DNA of 36,444 nucleotides from an uncultured Erysipelotrichaceae bacterium (GTDB lineage: Bacteria; Bacillota_I; Bacilli_A; Erysipelotrichales; Erysipelotrichaceae), in NCBI GenBank assembly GCA_902795865.1, contig CADBMV010000108.1:1-36444 (forward strand), read 5' to 3'. The notes under the pieces were generated by a model. That model saw only the letters and a list, made by a program, of their open reading frames with translations. It ran no database searches and was not told where the DNA came from. Below, one piece after another: positions 8,797 to 17,116 of this stretch. The translations under genes and the position numbers were made by a program. How positions within the stretch are numbered: position 1 is the first letter of the stretch; the number at the start of each line of letters is the position of its first letter.

Positions 8797-9732
8797 TTAA
8801 ACCTTATAATTATTAATCTTCTCTACTAACCATTTTCTAAACGCTTCAACGTCAACATCCATTGCAACTTTCACATTAGCTTTATTACCAATTTTATTTC
8901 TTACATCTGCAAAGGTGTGACCTCTAGTATATGTACCAGTTGTTTCTACATCCATCCAATATTCTTTATATGTCATACATTCTGGATATAAAGCAGCAGC
9001 TAATGCTAAAGCATCATGCATCACCAAGTCTTCTCCACCTTTATCTCTTCTAATAACCATAAAATCCAATAAATCTGCTGCTAGATTAGATGCTTTGGTA
9101 TTGTTGTTTCTTAAATCTTCTATATCTTGTATAGTCATTATTGCTTTTAATGTCACATCTAAACCAATCATAGTCATAGGTATACCAGAAGATAAAACAG
9201 TATGTCCTGCTTCAGGATCAGCCCAAATATTAAATTCAGCAGTAGTAGTAACATTGCCGCCCCAAACACTTCCTCCCATAAAGTAAATGTGTTTAATTAA
9301 ATCTGTTAATTCTGGATATTCAATTAAGGCAATCGCAATATTAGTCATTGGACCAATAACTAGTAATTCTAATTCTCCTTTTAATTCTTTAGCTTTTTCA
9401 TATATAAATAATGGTGCCATTCTTGAATCAAATTTAGTTCTTGTTGCATCTGGCAAGATTATAGAACCCAAACCAGTCTTACCATGTGTTATATCACTTG
9501 AATTACGATATCCACTTGATAAAGGTAAGGTTGCACCATGAGTAACAGGACAATCAAAATTTAAATATTCACATAAATCTAAATTATTTTTTGAAGTATA
9601 TTCTTCATTCACGTTTCCATTAACTGATGTAATTCCCACTAGTTCAATTTCTTCACTACCAAACGCTGCAAGTATTGCAATTGCATCATCAGTACCTGTA
9701 TCACAATCAATGATAAATTTTCTTTTTTCCAT
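8797..9732 (-). CDS. Inosine-uridine preferring nucleoside hydrolase family protein
   Basis: Hydrolyses the N-glycosidic bond of ribonucleosides to free base and ribose. The Ca2+-binding signature near the N-terminus is DCDTGTDD (Asp9, Asp11, Asp15, Asp16 from the chosen start). Other family segments are ELLVIGPMTNIA, the glycine-rich FMGGSVWGGN, and the late VMHDALALA, whose His-Asp matches the active-site pair. I chose the ATG at 9732 (311 residues). AGGGG is 7 bases away and the ATG follows the adenosine deaminase stop by one base. The upstream in-frame TTG at 9750 would need a 17-base overlap and has no SD. Family is secure; purine or pyrimidine preference is not. Confidence 0.93.
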   Translation of the reverse strand: MEKRKFIIDCDTGTDDAIAILAAFGSEEIELVGITSVNGNVNEEYTSKNNLDLCEYLNFDCPVTHGATLPLSSGYRNSSDITHGKTGLGSIILPDATRTKFDSRMAPLFIYEKAKELKGELELLVIGPMTNIAIALIEYPELTDLIKHIYFMGGSVWGGNVTTTAEFNIWADPEAGHTVLSSGIPMTMIGLDVTLKAIMTIQDIEDLRNNNTKASNLAADLLDFMVIRRDKGGEDLVMHDALALAAALYPECMTYKEYWMDVETTGTYTRGHTFADVRNKIGNKANVKVAMDVDVEAFRKWLVEKINNYKV

Positions 9733-9733
9733 T

Positions 9734-10729
9734 CTAGTTCCCCTTTTCAATTCTTTCTCTTATATATTCTTTTGTTTCCATATCACAAAAAGCCGCATCT
9801 ATTGCATTATAGGTGCAGTTCATTAATGTATTATCACTTATTCCTATCATTCTTAATTGATTATGTTCGTTAACTAGATCAGTTCTAGAAAAAATCATAT
9901 TATCAGAATTGATAGTCACTTTTAAACCTCTTTCAATCATATATCTTACAGGATGAGCTGCATAATTTTTTTCTGTTTTTACATTAGAAGAAACACATAC
10001 TTCAAGTGGTGTATTGTTTTTTAATAAGGCTTCAATATATTTTTCATCTTGTATACAATTTATACCATGTCCAATTCGATATGCACCCATATTTAATGCA
10101 TCTAAAATATGTGAACCATCTGACATTTCTCCTGCGTGTATTGTATAAGGAATATTATACTCTCTAGCTTTTTCAAATAAATATCCATATTCTTTAAAGT
10201 CACAATTATTTTCAAAACCAGCTAAATCTAGAGCCAAAACTGTTTTGCCTAATAGTTTCTTTGTTACTTCAATTGTTTCTAAGTTTTCTTCATCATTATA
10301 TTTAGCACTATCGCCTTTATGCATTAAACAATTGATTATTCCAATTTTAATAGGAAAATCATTCATAGCCTTTTCAGCACCTAGTTTAACCGCTTCAAGA
10401 GCTTCGTATTGACTAAGACCTTTCTTACAATGTTGTTGAGAAGCAAAGCGAATCTCTGCATATAACAAACCTAAATTATTTAGTCTTGATGCAAGATCAT
10501 ATGTTGCATCAAATAAATCTTCTTTATATTGTAATAGATCACAAACTAAATCAAACTTTTTTATACTTTGTGCAGAATGAGCCCCATTATTAGAAAACAA
10601 CAAATTATAAAACTGCTCAAAACTAGTATCTTTTTCAATAACTTGTCTTTGTAGAGCTTTTTTATATGCCCACATAATATTTAATGAGCCATCTAAATGT
10701 AAATGTAATTCTATCTTTGCGGTGTTCAT
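9734..10729 (-). CDS. add: Adenosine deaminase family protein
   Basis: Deaminates adenosine (or deoxyadenosine) to inosine, probably in the cytoplasm. The zinc site HLHLDGS has His9 and His11, followed by the substrate region, then IHAGEMSDGS with the catalytic His-Ala-Gly-Glu, and RIGHGI. The last motif is TINSDNMIFSR: the usual Asp-Asp pair of classical enzymes is Asp-Asn here, a form I recall from other Firmicute members. Length 331 is normal. It is the first gene of the nucleoside operon, with a modest SD (GAGAG). No strong promoter is seen in the 48 bases upstream. Adenosine is the likely but not proven substrate. Confidence 0.88.
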   Translation of the reverse strand: MNTAKIELHLHLDGSLNIMWAYKKALQRQVIEKDTSFEQFYNLLFSNNGAHSAQSIKKFDLVCDLLQYKEDLFDATYDLASRLNNLGLLYAEIRFASQQHCKKGLSQYEALEAVKLGAEKAMNDFPIKIGIINCLMHKGDSAKYNDEENLETIEVTKKLLGKTVLALDLAGFENNCDFKEYGYLFEKAREYNIPYTIHAGEMSDGSHILDALNMGAYRIGHGINCIQDEKYIEALLKNNTPLEVCVSSNVKTEKNYAAHPVRYMIERGLKVTINSDNMIFSRTDLVNEHNQLRMIGISDNTLMNCTYNAIDAAFCDMETKEYIRERIEKGN

Positions 10730-10749
10730 TTTTACTCTCTATATAAAAG

Positions 10750-10766
10750 AAAAGCTATAAGCTTTT
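10750..10766 (-). terminator. Weak hairpin after the unknown lipoprotein gene
   Basis: A perfect seven-base-pair inverted repeat, AAAAGCT/AGCTTTT, with a three-base loop lies between the lipoprotein stop and adenosine deaminase. On the minus strand it is followed by CTTTTATATAG. The stem is short and AT-rich, so read-through into the nucleoside operon is likely. Confidence 0.45.
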
Positions 10767-10777
10767 AGCTCATAACT

Positions 10778-11689
10778 TTATTTAACTGCTACACTTTGAT
10801 CCATACCATCAATCATTGATGTTATTTCTTCAATGCTTAAACCTTTTCCTTCTTTTCCTAAATTAAAGGCGATTGAATAATGATCACCATTCATATCAAA
10901 CCATACCACATTCGCAAGTTTTCCATCACCTGCTAAATTAATATCAATATCTTGATATCTACTTGTCCATGTTTTTGAATATTCATTGTAATCACCAGCT
11001 AAACCTTCTTTACCTTCCATCTCAAATGATTTTCTAATCATCATTTCATTATCGTTTCCTTCATATAATGCTGATAATGTACCAAAAGTAGAAATGAATT
11101 TAGTAGGCATAACTTTATGATCACCTGTAGGTAATGATTCAATTAATGGTGGTTCAAATTCTACACCTGCATTTTTAATTGCTACATTAATATCTGTAGT
11201 TTCAATCCATGGATTAATCATACCAACGATATCTTCTTTTCTATCAATATCTCTTGAAAATACTACATCCTCATCATATTCATCATTATCACTATGCCAA
11301 ACTAAACTATCGCCATCAACCTTAAAAGTTCCTGTTCCGTTATTGTATACATCTTTTTCACTATAGTTACCAGAACTATCATATGTTCTAATGGTGTGAA
11401 TTGCATCTTTATATGTGAAGGTACTGGTATTAGGATCATATTGAGCTTTCATTTCCCAGTGACCTGTCTCTGCAGAAGATGAACCCCAATCGATTGTTAC
11501 ATCAACACTACCATCTGTAGACGGATTTACAAGATTTATTATTCCTCTTCCTGCAATCTTTTCATAGAAATAACCTAAATAATCATCTGATATTTCAATT
11601 GGTTCATTATTTACAGGATCTTGTTTCTTATTACAAGCTGTAAGTAATAAAGCAAATATCAATACAATAAATAATAGTTTCTTTTTCAT
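10778..11689 (-). CDS. Hypothetical lipoprotein, 303 aa
   Basis: Surface lipoprotein of unknown function. The chosen ATG gives a signal beginning MKKKLLFIVLIF and lipobox LTAC, with GGAGG 8 bases upstream. A longer frame reaching 11785 adds 32 residues that would bury the signal peptide, so I reject it. The mature protein looks beta-rich. An early domain (DVTIDWGSSSAETGHWEM) resembles segments I recall from other Firmicute lipoproteins, and DSLVWHSDNDEYDEDVVF follows. The second half (about 175-303) resembles nothing I know. It is divergent from the M20 gene and lies upstream of the nucleoside operon on the same strand, so it could be partly co-transcribed. Confidence 0.85.
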   Translation of the reverse strand: MKKKLLFIVLIFALLLTACNKKQDPVNNEPIEISDDYLGYFYEKIAGRGIINLVNPSTDGSVDVTIDWGSSSAETGHWEMKAQYDPNTSTFTYKDAIHTIRTYDSSGNYSEKDVYNNGTGTFKVDGDSLVWHSDNDEYDEDVVFSRDIDRKEDIVGMINPWIETTDINVAIKNAGVEFEPPLIESLPTGDHKVMPTKFISTFGTLSALYEGNDNEMMIRKSFEMEGKEGLAGDYNEYSKTWTSRYQDIDINLAGDGKLANVVWFDMNGDHYSIAFNLGKEGKGLSIEEITSMIDGMDQSVAVK

Positions 11690-11708
11690 GTTTATAACCT
11701 CCACTACT

Positions 11709-11714
11709 ATTATA
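11709..11714 (-). promoter_or_regulatory. Candidate -10 box for the unknown lipoprotein gene
   Basis: Reads TATAAT on the minus strand, 19 bases before the ATG. No clear -35 is visible. The transcript would have a very short leader beginning near the SD. Confidence 0.35.
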
Positions 11715-11725
11715 TTTTCCCATAG

Positions 11726-11756
11726 TTTTGATAGAAATGTTATTATTTTGATAGAA
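11726..11756. repeat. Direct repeat of TTTTGATAGAA in a divergent intergenic region
   Basis: TTTTGATAGAA occurs at 11726-11736 and again at 11746-11756, exactly 20 bases apart (about two helical turns). It lies between the lipoprotein gene and the M20 gene. The spacing suggests tandem protein-binding sites, but no regulator is encoded nearby. Confidence 0.5.
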
Positions 11757-11773
11757 GAAAAGGAGAAAATATA

Positions 11774-13027
11774 ATGCCTAAACATATACTAGACAAAGAT
11801 AAAAAAACTCTTTTTGAGCTTGGTGATGAACTATTTAAACATCCTCAACTTGGATATAAGGAAACTATAAATAAACAAATTTTAGAAGATTATCTTAATT
11901 CCCATGGAATCAAGACAACTAATTTAGGCTTTAAAACTGCTTTTAAAGCATCAATTGGTAGTGGCAATCCAAAAATAGGTTTAATTGCAGAGTTAGATGC
12001 TATACCAACCTTAGGTCATCCTTATGCCAACAAAGATGACAACAACGCCGCACATAGTTGTGGTCATTCTACTCAATGTGCAATCATGGCATATACTCTT
12101 GTAAAACTAAAAGATGTTTTGAAAAAAGGTACAGTGACTTTATATTTTACTCCTGCAGAAGAATTCACTGATGTTAAATATAGACAAGAATTAATTAAGA
12201 AAAAAGAAATTAATTATATTGGTGGAAAAATCAATATGCTTACTGCTGGTCAGTTTGATGATGAAGATTTATTTATTCATCTACATACTATGGGAAATTC
12301 ACAATATCATTTCTCTTTAAATACAGCCTTAACTGGTTTTATATATAAAGAAATAACTTTCAATGGTAAAGCTAGTCATGCGGCTGTCGCACCTGAAAAA
12401 GGTGTTAATGCCTTAGGTGCCTTTACTTTGTTTAATAATGCAATTAATATCCTTAGAGAAACATTTAAAGAGGAAGATTATATTAGACTTCATGGTATTG
12501 TTTCTAATGGTGGGCAAACTGTAAACTCAATTCCTGAAAAAGTTGTATATGAATGTTATGTGAGATCTTTAAATAATAATGTCTTATTAGATGTTGCAAA
12601 TAAAATTGATAATGCTGCAAAACATTGTGCTAAAGCTTTAGGTGCGTCTGCAACAATCAAATCAATACCAGGATATTTACCAATGCACCAATCCAGATTA
12701 ATAAATGATGTCATTAAAAAACAAATGTTAAAAATATGTAAAGAAGAAGATATTCATGATGATGAAATATCAATGGCTGCTGGAGATATAGGTGATTTAT
12801 CTTGTTTTAAACCTACAGTACAATTTGGCTATAGTGGTTTTAAAGGCAATTGTCATGGTAAAGATTTATGTGTTGTTGATTATAATAGAGCTTATCTAGA
12901 TCCTAGTAAAGTAGTTTATGATACAGTATTATATCTTTCAAGCAACAACGAATATGTAAAGAAAATTAAAAAGGACTTTAAGCCAGCCCTTAGTAAAAAA
13001 GAATATCTAGAATATATAAATTCTTAA
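11774..13027 (+). CDS. M20 family amidohydrolase/peptidase
   Basis: Zinc-type hydrolase of the M20D amidohydrolase group (aminoacylase, hippurate or aminobenzoyl-glutamate hydrolase relatives). Length 417 fits. The N-terminus LGDELFKHPQLGYKE is typical. Then come the metal-site segments IGLIAELDAIP, AAHSCGHSTQ (HACGHD in most members), YFTPAEEF with the catalytic Glu pair, and a late CHGKDLCVVDYNRAY supplying the last His. The dimerisation-domain hallmark ITFNGKASHAAVAPEKGVNA is present. AAGGAG lies 9 bases before the ATG. It has no signal peptide, so acts in the cytoplasm. Its stop overlaps the convergent nucleotidase gene by four bases. Natural substrate unknown. Confidence 0.9.
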   Translation: MPKHILDKDKKTLFELGDELFKHPQLGYKETINKQILEDYLNSHGIKTTNLGFKTAFKASIGSGNPKIGLIAELDAIPTLGHPYANKDDNNAAHSCGHSTQCAIMAYTLVKLKDVLKKGTVTLYFTPAEEFTDVKYRQELIKKKEINYIGGKINMLTAGQFDDEDLFIHLHTMGNSQYHFSLNTALTGFIYKEITFNGKASHAAVAPEKGVNALGAFTLFNNAINILRETFKEEDYIRLHGIVSNGGQTVNSIPEKVVYECYVRSLNNNVLLDVANKIDNAAKHCAKALGASATIKSIPGYLPMHQSRLINDVIKKQMLKICKEEDIHDDEISMAAGDIGDLSCFKPTVQFGYSGFKGNCHGKDLCVVDYNRAYLDPSKVVYDTVLYLSSNNEYVKKIKKDFKPALSKKEYLEYINS

Positions 13028-14541
13028 ATAATTACTTTTATATTGTGTTTTTCTTCAAAATCTATAATCTTATTTTTAATAATGTAATCTGCAATTATAT
13101 CAATAACGCTTTTTTGTATTTCTTTAATAGTTGGTGCATCTTTAATCATGTCAAAACCACCAGAACCACCTGAACGATAATTATTAACCGCTAAAGTAAA
13201 CTCATCATCATCTTTAACATCAACACCATCCTTAGTTAAAGAGATAATTCTTTTTCCTTCAGGATTAGAAACCTTAATAGTATATTCAACGCCATCAACC
13301 ATATCATAGTTATGATGAGCTGGTGTAGGAAAATCATATATTGGATTAACAATTATTTCATTATCTTTAATTTGCCAGAATTGTGCACATCTTTCTAAGT
13401 ATTCTCTTAATATCTTACCAGTAACTTTTTTAACTACTAAGGTATTTGGAAAGAAATATGTAGACATTAAATTACGCATAGTTATATCTGTATTTAAGCC
13501 TGACGCAAAAAGAAAGATTGCAGCACCTGATAGTTCAGCACCACTCACTTCTCTTTGAACATTATTAATAAATGTTACTAATTGTGATTTATTTAATCTT
13601 GCAGTAAAACCATCTTCAATTTTCAAATTAACTTTTGTTTGTCCTAAAGGAGTATCTAACCATTTTTGTACTTCATCTTCTTCTTTTTGACATATTTCCA
13701 TAATTTCCTTATCAGCTTCAAGTTCTGGAACTATTAACTGAGTAGATATTTTATTTGTATCAGTATCTATCTCTATGTAAGATAAGTATTCTCCTCTTTG
13801 AAATGATTGGGTGTATGCACAATCATATAAAACACCTTGGATTGTACGATGTTGGTGACCAGTAATCATAATATCAATGCCCTGGATTTCTCTTAATATT
13901 CTACACGCTTGATTTTCACCTGAACTTTGTTGAGGCTCACCTGTTTCTAAATTATCTTCAAAGCCACCGTGATATACACATATTAAATAATCAGGATTCT
14001 CTTGTATTTTAATTTTTTCTACTAGTGTTTTAGCACACTCATATGCATCAATAAATGTAAAACCTTTAATGTTTTCTTTTTCTTCCCACAAAGGAACAAA
14101 ATGAGTTGTAATACCAAAAAATACTAATTTTTTTCCTTGAATATTTTTAACTACATATTCAGGACCTAAAAGTTTATCATTATATAGAACATTTGCACTA
14201 ATACATGGGGCATTAACTGCTTCAATATGTCTAAATAAAGCTTCAGGACCATAATTAAAATCATGATTACCAACATTTATAAAATCATAATTCATCTTAG
14301 ACATAGCTATAGATAGTGGGCAAACTTCATCAGCTTTATTTGCATAATGATAATAAGTATAAGGAGACCCTTCTATTACATCACCATTATCAATTAAAAT
14401 AGTATCTTCATCTCTTATTGATTTAATTAATGATTGAATTTTTGCTAAACCAAAATTCATATCTTTATTATCAGCATAATTATATGGATAAAAAATTCCA
14501 TGTATGTCTGTAGTTGATAGTATTTTAATCTTATTGCCCAT
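13024..14541 (-). CDS. 5'-nucleotidase / 2',3'-cyclic phosphodiesterase family metallophosphatase
   Basis: Two-domain enzyme of the UshA/CpdB/YfkN family. The calcineurin-like metallophosphatase domain has TTDIHG (Asp12, His14), DNGD (Asp51, Asp54), GNHDFNYG (Asn92, His93), the VYHGGF His and GHQH. The C-terminal 5'-nucleotidase domain ends with NNYRSGGSGGFDM, the substrate-stacking region. Family members are normally exported; here there is no signal peptide or anchor, so the protein should be cytoplasmic. GGGAG lies 8 bases before the ATG. It is divergent from the phosphatase at 14607 and convergent with the M20 gene. Dephosphorylating nucleotides would complement the nucleoside operon, but the exact substrate is unknown. 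Confidence 0.9.
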   Translation of the reverse strand: MGNKIKILSTTDIHGIFYPYNYADNKDMNFGLAKIQSLIKSIRDEDTILIDNGDVIEGSPYTYYHYANKADEVCPLSIAMSKMNYDFINVGNHDFNYGPEALFRHIEAVNAPCISANVLYNDKLLGPEYVVKNIQGKKLVFFGITTHFVPLWEEKENIKGFTFIDAYECAKTLVEKIKIQENPDYLICVYHGGFEDNLETGEPQQSSGENQACRILREIQGIDIMITGHQHRTIQGVLYDCAYTQSFQRGEYLSYIEIDTDTNKISTQLIVPELEADKEIMEICQKEEDEVQKWLDTPLGQTKVNLKIEDGFTARLNKSQLVTFINNVQREVSGAELSGAAIFLFASGLNTDITMRNLMSTYFFPNTLVVKKVTGKILREYLERCAQFWQIKDNEIIVNPIYDFPTPAHHNYDMVDGVEYTIKVSNPEGKRIISLTKDGVDVKDDDEFTLAVNNYRSGGSGGFDMIKDAPTIKEIQKSVIDIIADYIIKNKIIDFEEKHNIKVII

Positions 14542-14606
14542 AATCTGTCTCCCTTGGATAACAATTTATAGTATGATAAAAATTAGATAAAGTAAAGGAT
14601 GATTAT

Positions 14607-15374
14607 ATGCAAATACATGAACATTTTAAAAATAGTCTTAACTTTAGAGATCTAGGTGGACTTCAAACAAACGATAATAAAACTGTTAAACACAAGCTGT
14701 TTTATAGAGGTGCTGGTTTAAACTTTTTTGATGATAAAGAATTAGAGTATTTCAAAACTCTAAACATCAAAACCATTATGGATCTTAGAAGTAAACAAGA
14801 AATAACTACTTATCCTGATCCTATTATTGAAAATGCTCATATGATTCAACATAGTGGTCTAGTTGTGAAAGGATCTGAAGATATTGATTGGTCACCTACT
14901 GGTATGAGAAAGATTGGTGGCGAAGCTTTTGAACAATTAAACAAAATAGAAACATATTATAAAACTATTGCCTTTGATAATACAGCTTTTAAACTTATGA
15001 TTAAAGAAATAGAAAAAGATAATCTACCTATCTATTTCCATTGTGCTACAGGAAAAGATAGAACTGGTGTTGCAGCAATGATTATTTTATTGATGTTGGA
15101 TGTCAAATTAGAAGAAATTAGAAAAGATTATTTAATTACTAATGAATATCGTAAAGAAATAATAAATGAAAGTTTAAATAGAATTGAAGATACTAAAACA
15201 TATCCAGAACTTAAGACACTGATAACTATGCAAGATGGTGTAGTAGAAAAAGTATTCGATATTGTAATGAATTCAATATTAGAAAAATATGATTCATATG
15301 ATGATTATCTTAAATATGAATTTGATTTAGATGAAGACAAATTAATAGAATTAAGAAATAAATATACATATTAA
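14607..15374 (+). CDS. Tyrosine-protein phosphatase-like protein (Y_phosphatase3 type)
   Basis: Cysteine-based phosphatase, 255 residues, cytoplasmic. The N-terminus NFRDLGGLQT and the FYRGAGL and IMDLRSKQE segments are hallmarks of this family. The P-loop is HCATGKDRTG, with nucleophile Cys146 and phosphate-binding Arg152. The Lys-Asp inside the loop (CxxGKDRT) is shared with lipid and broad-specificity phosphatases such as LipA of Listeria, so phosphoinositides or phosphosugars are also possible substrates. AAAGGA precedes the ATG by 7 bases. A perfect bidirectional hairpin lies just after the stop. Family is secure; target unknown. Confidence 0.92.
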   Translation: MQIHEHFKNSLNFRDLGGLQTNDNKTVKHKLFYRGAGLNFFDDKELEYFKTLNIKTIMDLRSKQEITTYPDPIIENAHMIQHSGLVVKGSEDIDWSPTGMRKIGGEAFEQLNKIETYYKTIAFDNTAFKLMIKEIEKDNLPIYFHCATGKDRTGVAAMIILLMLDVKLEEIRKDYLITNEYRKEIINESLNRIEDTKTYPELKTLITMQDGVVEKVFDIVMNSILEKYDSYDDYLKYEFDLDEDKLIELRNKYTY

Positions 15375-15378
15375 TGAC

Positions 15379-15402
15379 AAAGGTGCATATAAATGCACCT
15401 TT
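15379..15402. terminator. Bidirectional terminator
   Basis: Perfect ten-base-pair stem AAAGGTGCAT/ATGCACCTTT with a four-base loop. It lies between the convergent phosphatase and phosphoglucomutase genes and overlaps the phosphoglucomutase stop codon. Flanking A and T residues let it work on both strands. Confidence 0.85.
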
Positions 15403-17098
15403 ATTCAACTTTGTTTACTATTTCCATTACTGCTTCTTTAATATTCTTATTTACATCTAATGCTTTTTGTCTAGAATCTTGTTTTGTATAGAAATAGAAT
15501 TTAATCTTAGGTTCAGTACCAGAAGGTCTAATCGCGAACCATGATCCATCTTCTAGATAGAATCTTAATACATTAGAAGCAGGAATATCTTCATAACCAT
15601 TAATATAATCAACAACTTTATCTACTTTGATACCGGCAATTTCTTTAGGAAGATTTTCTCTTACATGAGACATCATTCTTGAAATTCTCTTAGAACCTTC
15701 AATACCTTCAAGTATTAGGTTTGGCTCATCTTCAGCGTAATATCCATATTTTTCATATAGTTCTTGTAAGACATCAAATAAAGTTTTACCTTGTTTACGA
15801 TAGTATGCAGCAGCTTCTGCAACTAACATACCTGCAGAAATACCATCCTTATCTCTAATTTCAGGAGAAGCTGCATAACCTACAGACTCTTCATAACCAA
15901 ATAAATATGTATAACCATTTTCTAATAGGAATGGAATTCTTCCACAAATATTTTTAAAACCAGTTAATGCTTCAAACATTTCTACACCATATGTTTTAGC
16001 AATTTCACTAGACATTGTACTAGTTACAATTGATTTAACCATGGCGCCTTTTTCAGGAAGAGTACCTGCATCTTTTCTTCCTTCTAAAATATAATTAACT
16101 AATAAATATCCTGTTTGATTACCATTAAGTGGTACATATTCGCCTTCATCATTTCTAAGTTCAATTGCGAATCTATCGCCATCTGGATCTGTTGCCATTA
16201 ATAATTCCGCACCTATTTTCTTACCTAGTTCTTCACTTAGCTTGAATGCTTTAGGATCTTCAGGATTTGGATAGCCAACAGTTGTAAAATCTGGATCTGG
16301 ATCTTTTTGTTCAGGAACAAATTGCCAATTCCTAAATCCTCTTTCATTCATTACTGCCTCAAAAGGCATAGTGCCACATCCATTTAATGGAGTATATACT
16401 AATGGAATATCTAAATCTAATTCATCATCACCATCATGAATAGCCAATGATTTCACATGATCAATATATTTTCTGTCATAGCTCTTATCTAAAACAACAA
16501 TCATTCCTTCTTGAACTAACTTGTCATAATCTCCATATACAACATCTTTAAACTCATCAATCTTTTCAATTTCCTTAAGCATTCCTTCAGCTATATCTGA
16601 ACTTACTTGGCAACCATCTTCCCAATAAGCTTTATAGCCATTATAATCTTGAGGATTATGCGAAGCGGTAATATTAATACCTGAAATTGTCTTTAATACA
16701 TTAATAGAATATGCAAGTTGAGGAGTAGTCCTTAATGAATCATAGATATATGCCTTAATTCCATTTGCCGCAAATATTTCTGCACTTAATAAACAAAAGT
16801 CTCTTGATTTATAACGACAATCATGAGCTATTACAACACCTTTACTCATTGCTTGTGGTCCATATGTTTTGATGTAGTTGGCAATACCTTGGCTAGCTCT
16901 AGCCACCATATAAGTATTCATACAATTAGTACCTGCTTTAAGTTTTCCTCTTAAACCTGCGGTACCAAAGGTGATGTATTGATAAAATCTTTCTTCTATT
17001 TCTTTTTCATCATCCTTAATATCTAATAACTCTTGATACAATGGATCATTTTTATCCATCTCATCTAACCATTTTTGATATCTTTCTTTTGCGCTCAT
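15401..17098 (-). CDS. pgcA: Phosphoglucomutase/phosphomannomutase (alpha-D-phosphohexomutase)
   Basis: Interconverts glucose-1-phosphate and glucose-6-phosphate, linking starch and glycogen breakdown and cell-wall sugar supply to glycolysis. The 565 residues fit PgcA-type enzymes. The active-site serine loop is TASHNPQDYNGYK (phospho-Ser146), the metal loop is TDPDGDR (Asp304, 306, 308), the sugar-binding loop is GYEESVGY, and the C-terminal phosphate-binding loop is RPSGTEPKIKF. FGTAGLRGK near residue 44 is also typical. AAAGGA lies 8 bases before the ATG. It lies 18 bases after the amidotransferase-like gene on the same strand, probably in one operon. The maltodextrin locus at 22012-33314 would feed it substrate. 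Confidence 0.95.
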   Translation of the reverse strand: MSAKERYQKWLDEMDKNDPLYQELLDIKDDEKEIEERFYQYITFGTAGLRGKLKAGTNCMNTYMVARASQGIANYIKTYGPQAMSKGVVIAHDCRYKSRDFCLLSAEIFAANGIKAYIYDSLRTTPQLAYSINVLKTISGINITASHNPQDYNGYKAYWEDGCQVSSDIAEGMLKEIEKIDEFKDVVYGDYDKLVQEGMIVVLDKSYDRKYIDHVKSLAIHDGDDELDLDIPLVYTPLNGCGTMPFEAVMNERGFRNWQFVPEQKDPDPDFTTVGYPNPEDPKAFKLSEELGKKIGAELLMATDPDGDRFAIELRNDEGEYVPLNGNQTGYLLVNYILEGRKDAGTLPEKGAMVKSIVTSTMSSEIAKTYGVEMFEALTGFKNICGRIPFLLENGYTYLFGYEESVGYAASPEIRDKDGISAGMLVAEAAAYYRKQGKTLFDVLQELYEKYGYYAEDEPNLILEGIEGSKRISRMMSHVRENLPKEIAGIKVDKVVDYINGYEDIPASNVLRFYLEDGSWFAIRPSGTEPKIKFYFYTKQDSRQKALDVNKNIKEAVMEIVNKVE

Positions 17099-17116
17099 AA
17101 TATTTTCCTTTCATTA

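Noticed and set aside
9733-9750. Upstream TTG start (9750) for the nucleoside hydrolase
   Set aside because: It overlaps adenosine deaminase by 17 bases and has no SD, while the ATG at 9732 has AGGGG at good spacing.
10730-10777. Purine riboswitch upstream of the nucleoside operon
   Set aside because: The gap is only 48 bases and lacks the conserved purine-aptamer loops. The leader of the BMP gene (6658-6725) is also too short and does not match.
11690-11785. N-terminal extension of the unknown lipoprotein
   Set aside because: It would bury the signal peptide, and GGAGG supports the ATG at 11689.
14555-14570. GGATAACAATTT resembling a lac operator half-site between the nucleotidase and phosphatase genes
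   Set aside because: Only one half is present, there is no symmetric partner and no LacI-type gene nearby. An AT-rich match of this length can occur by chance.
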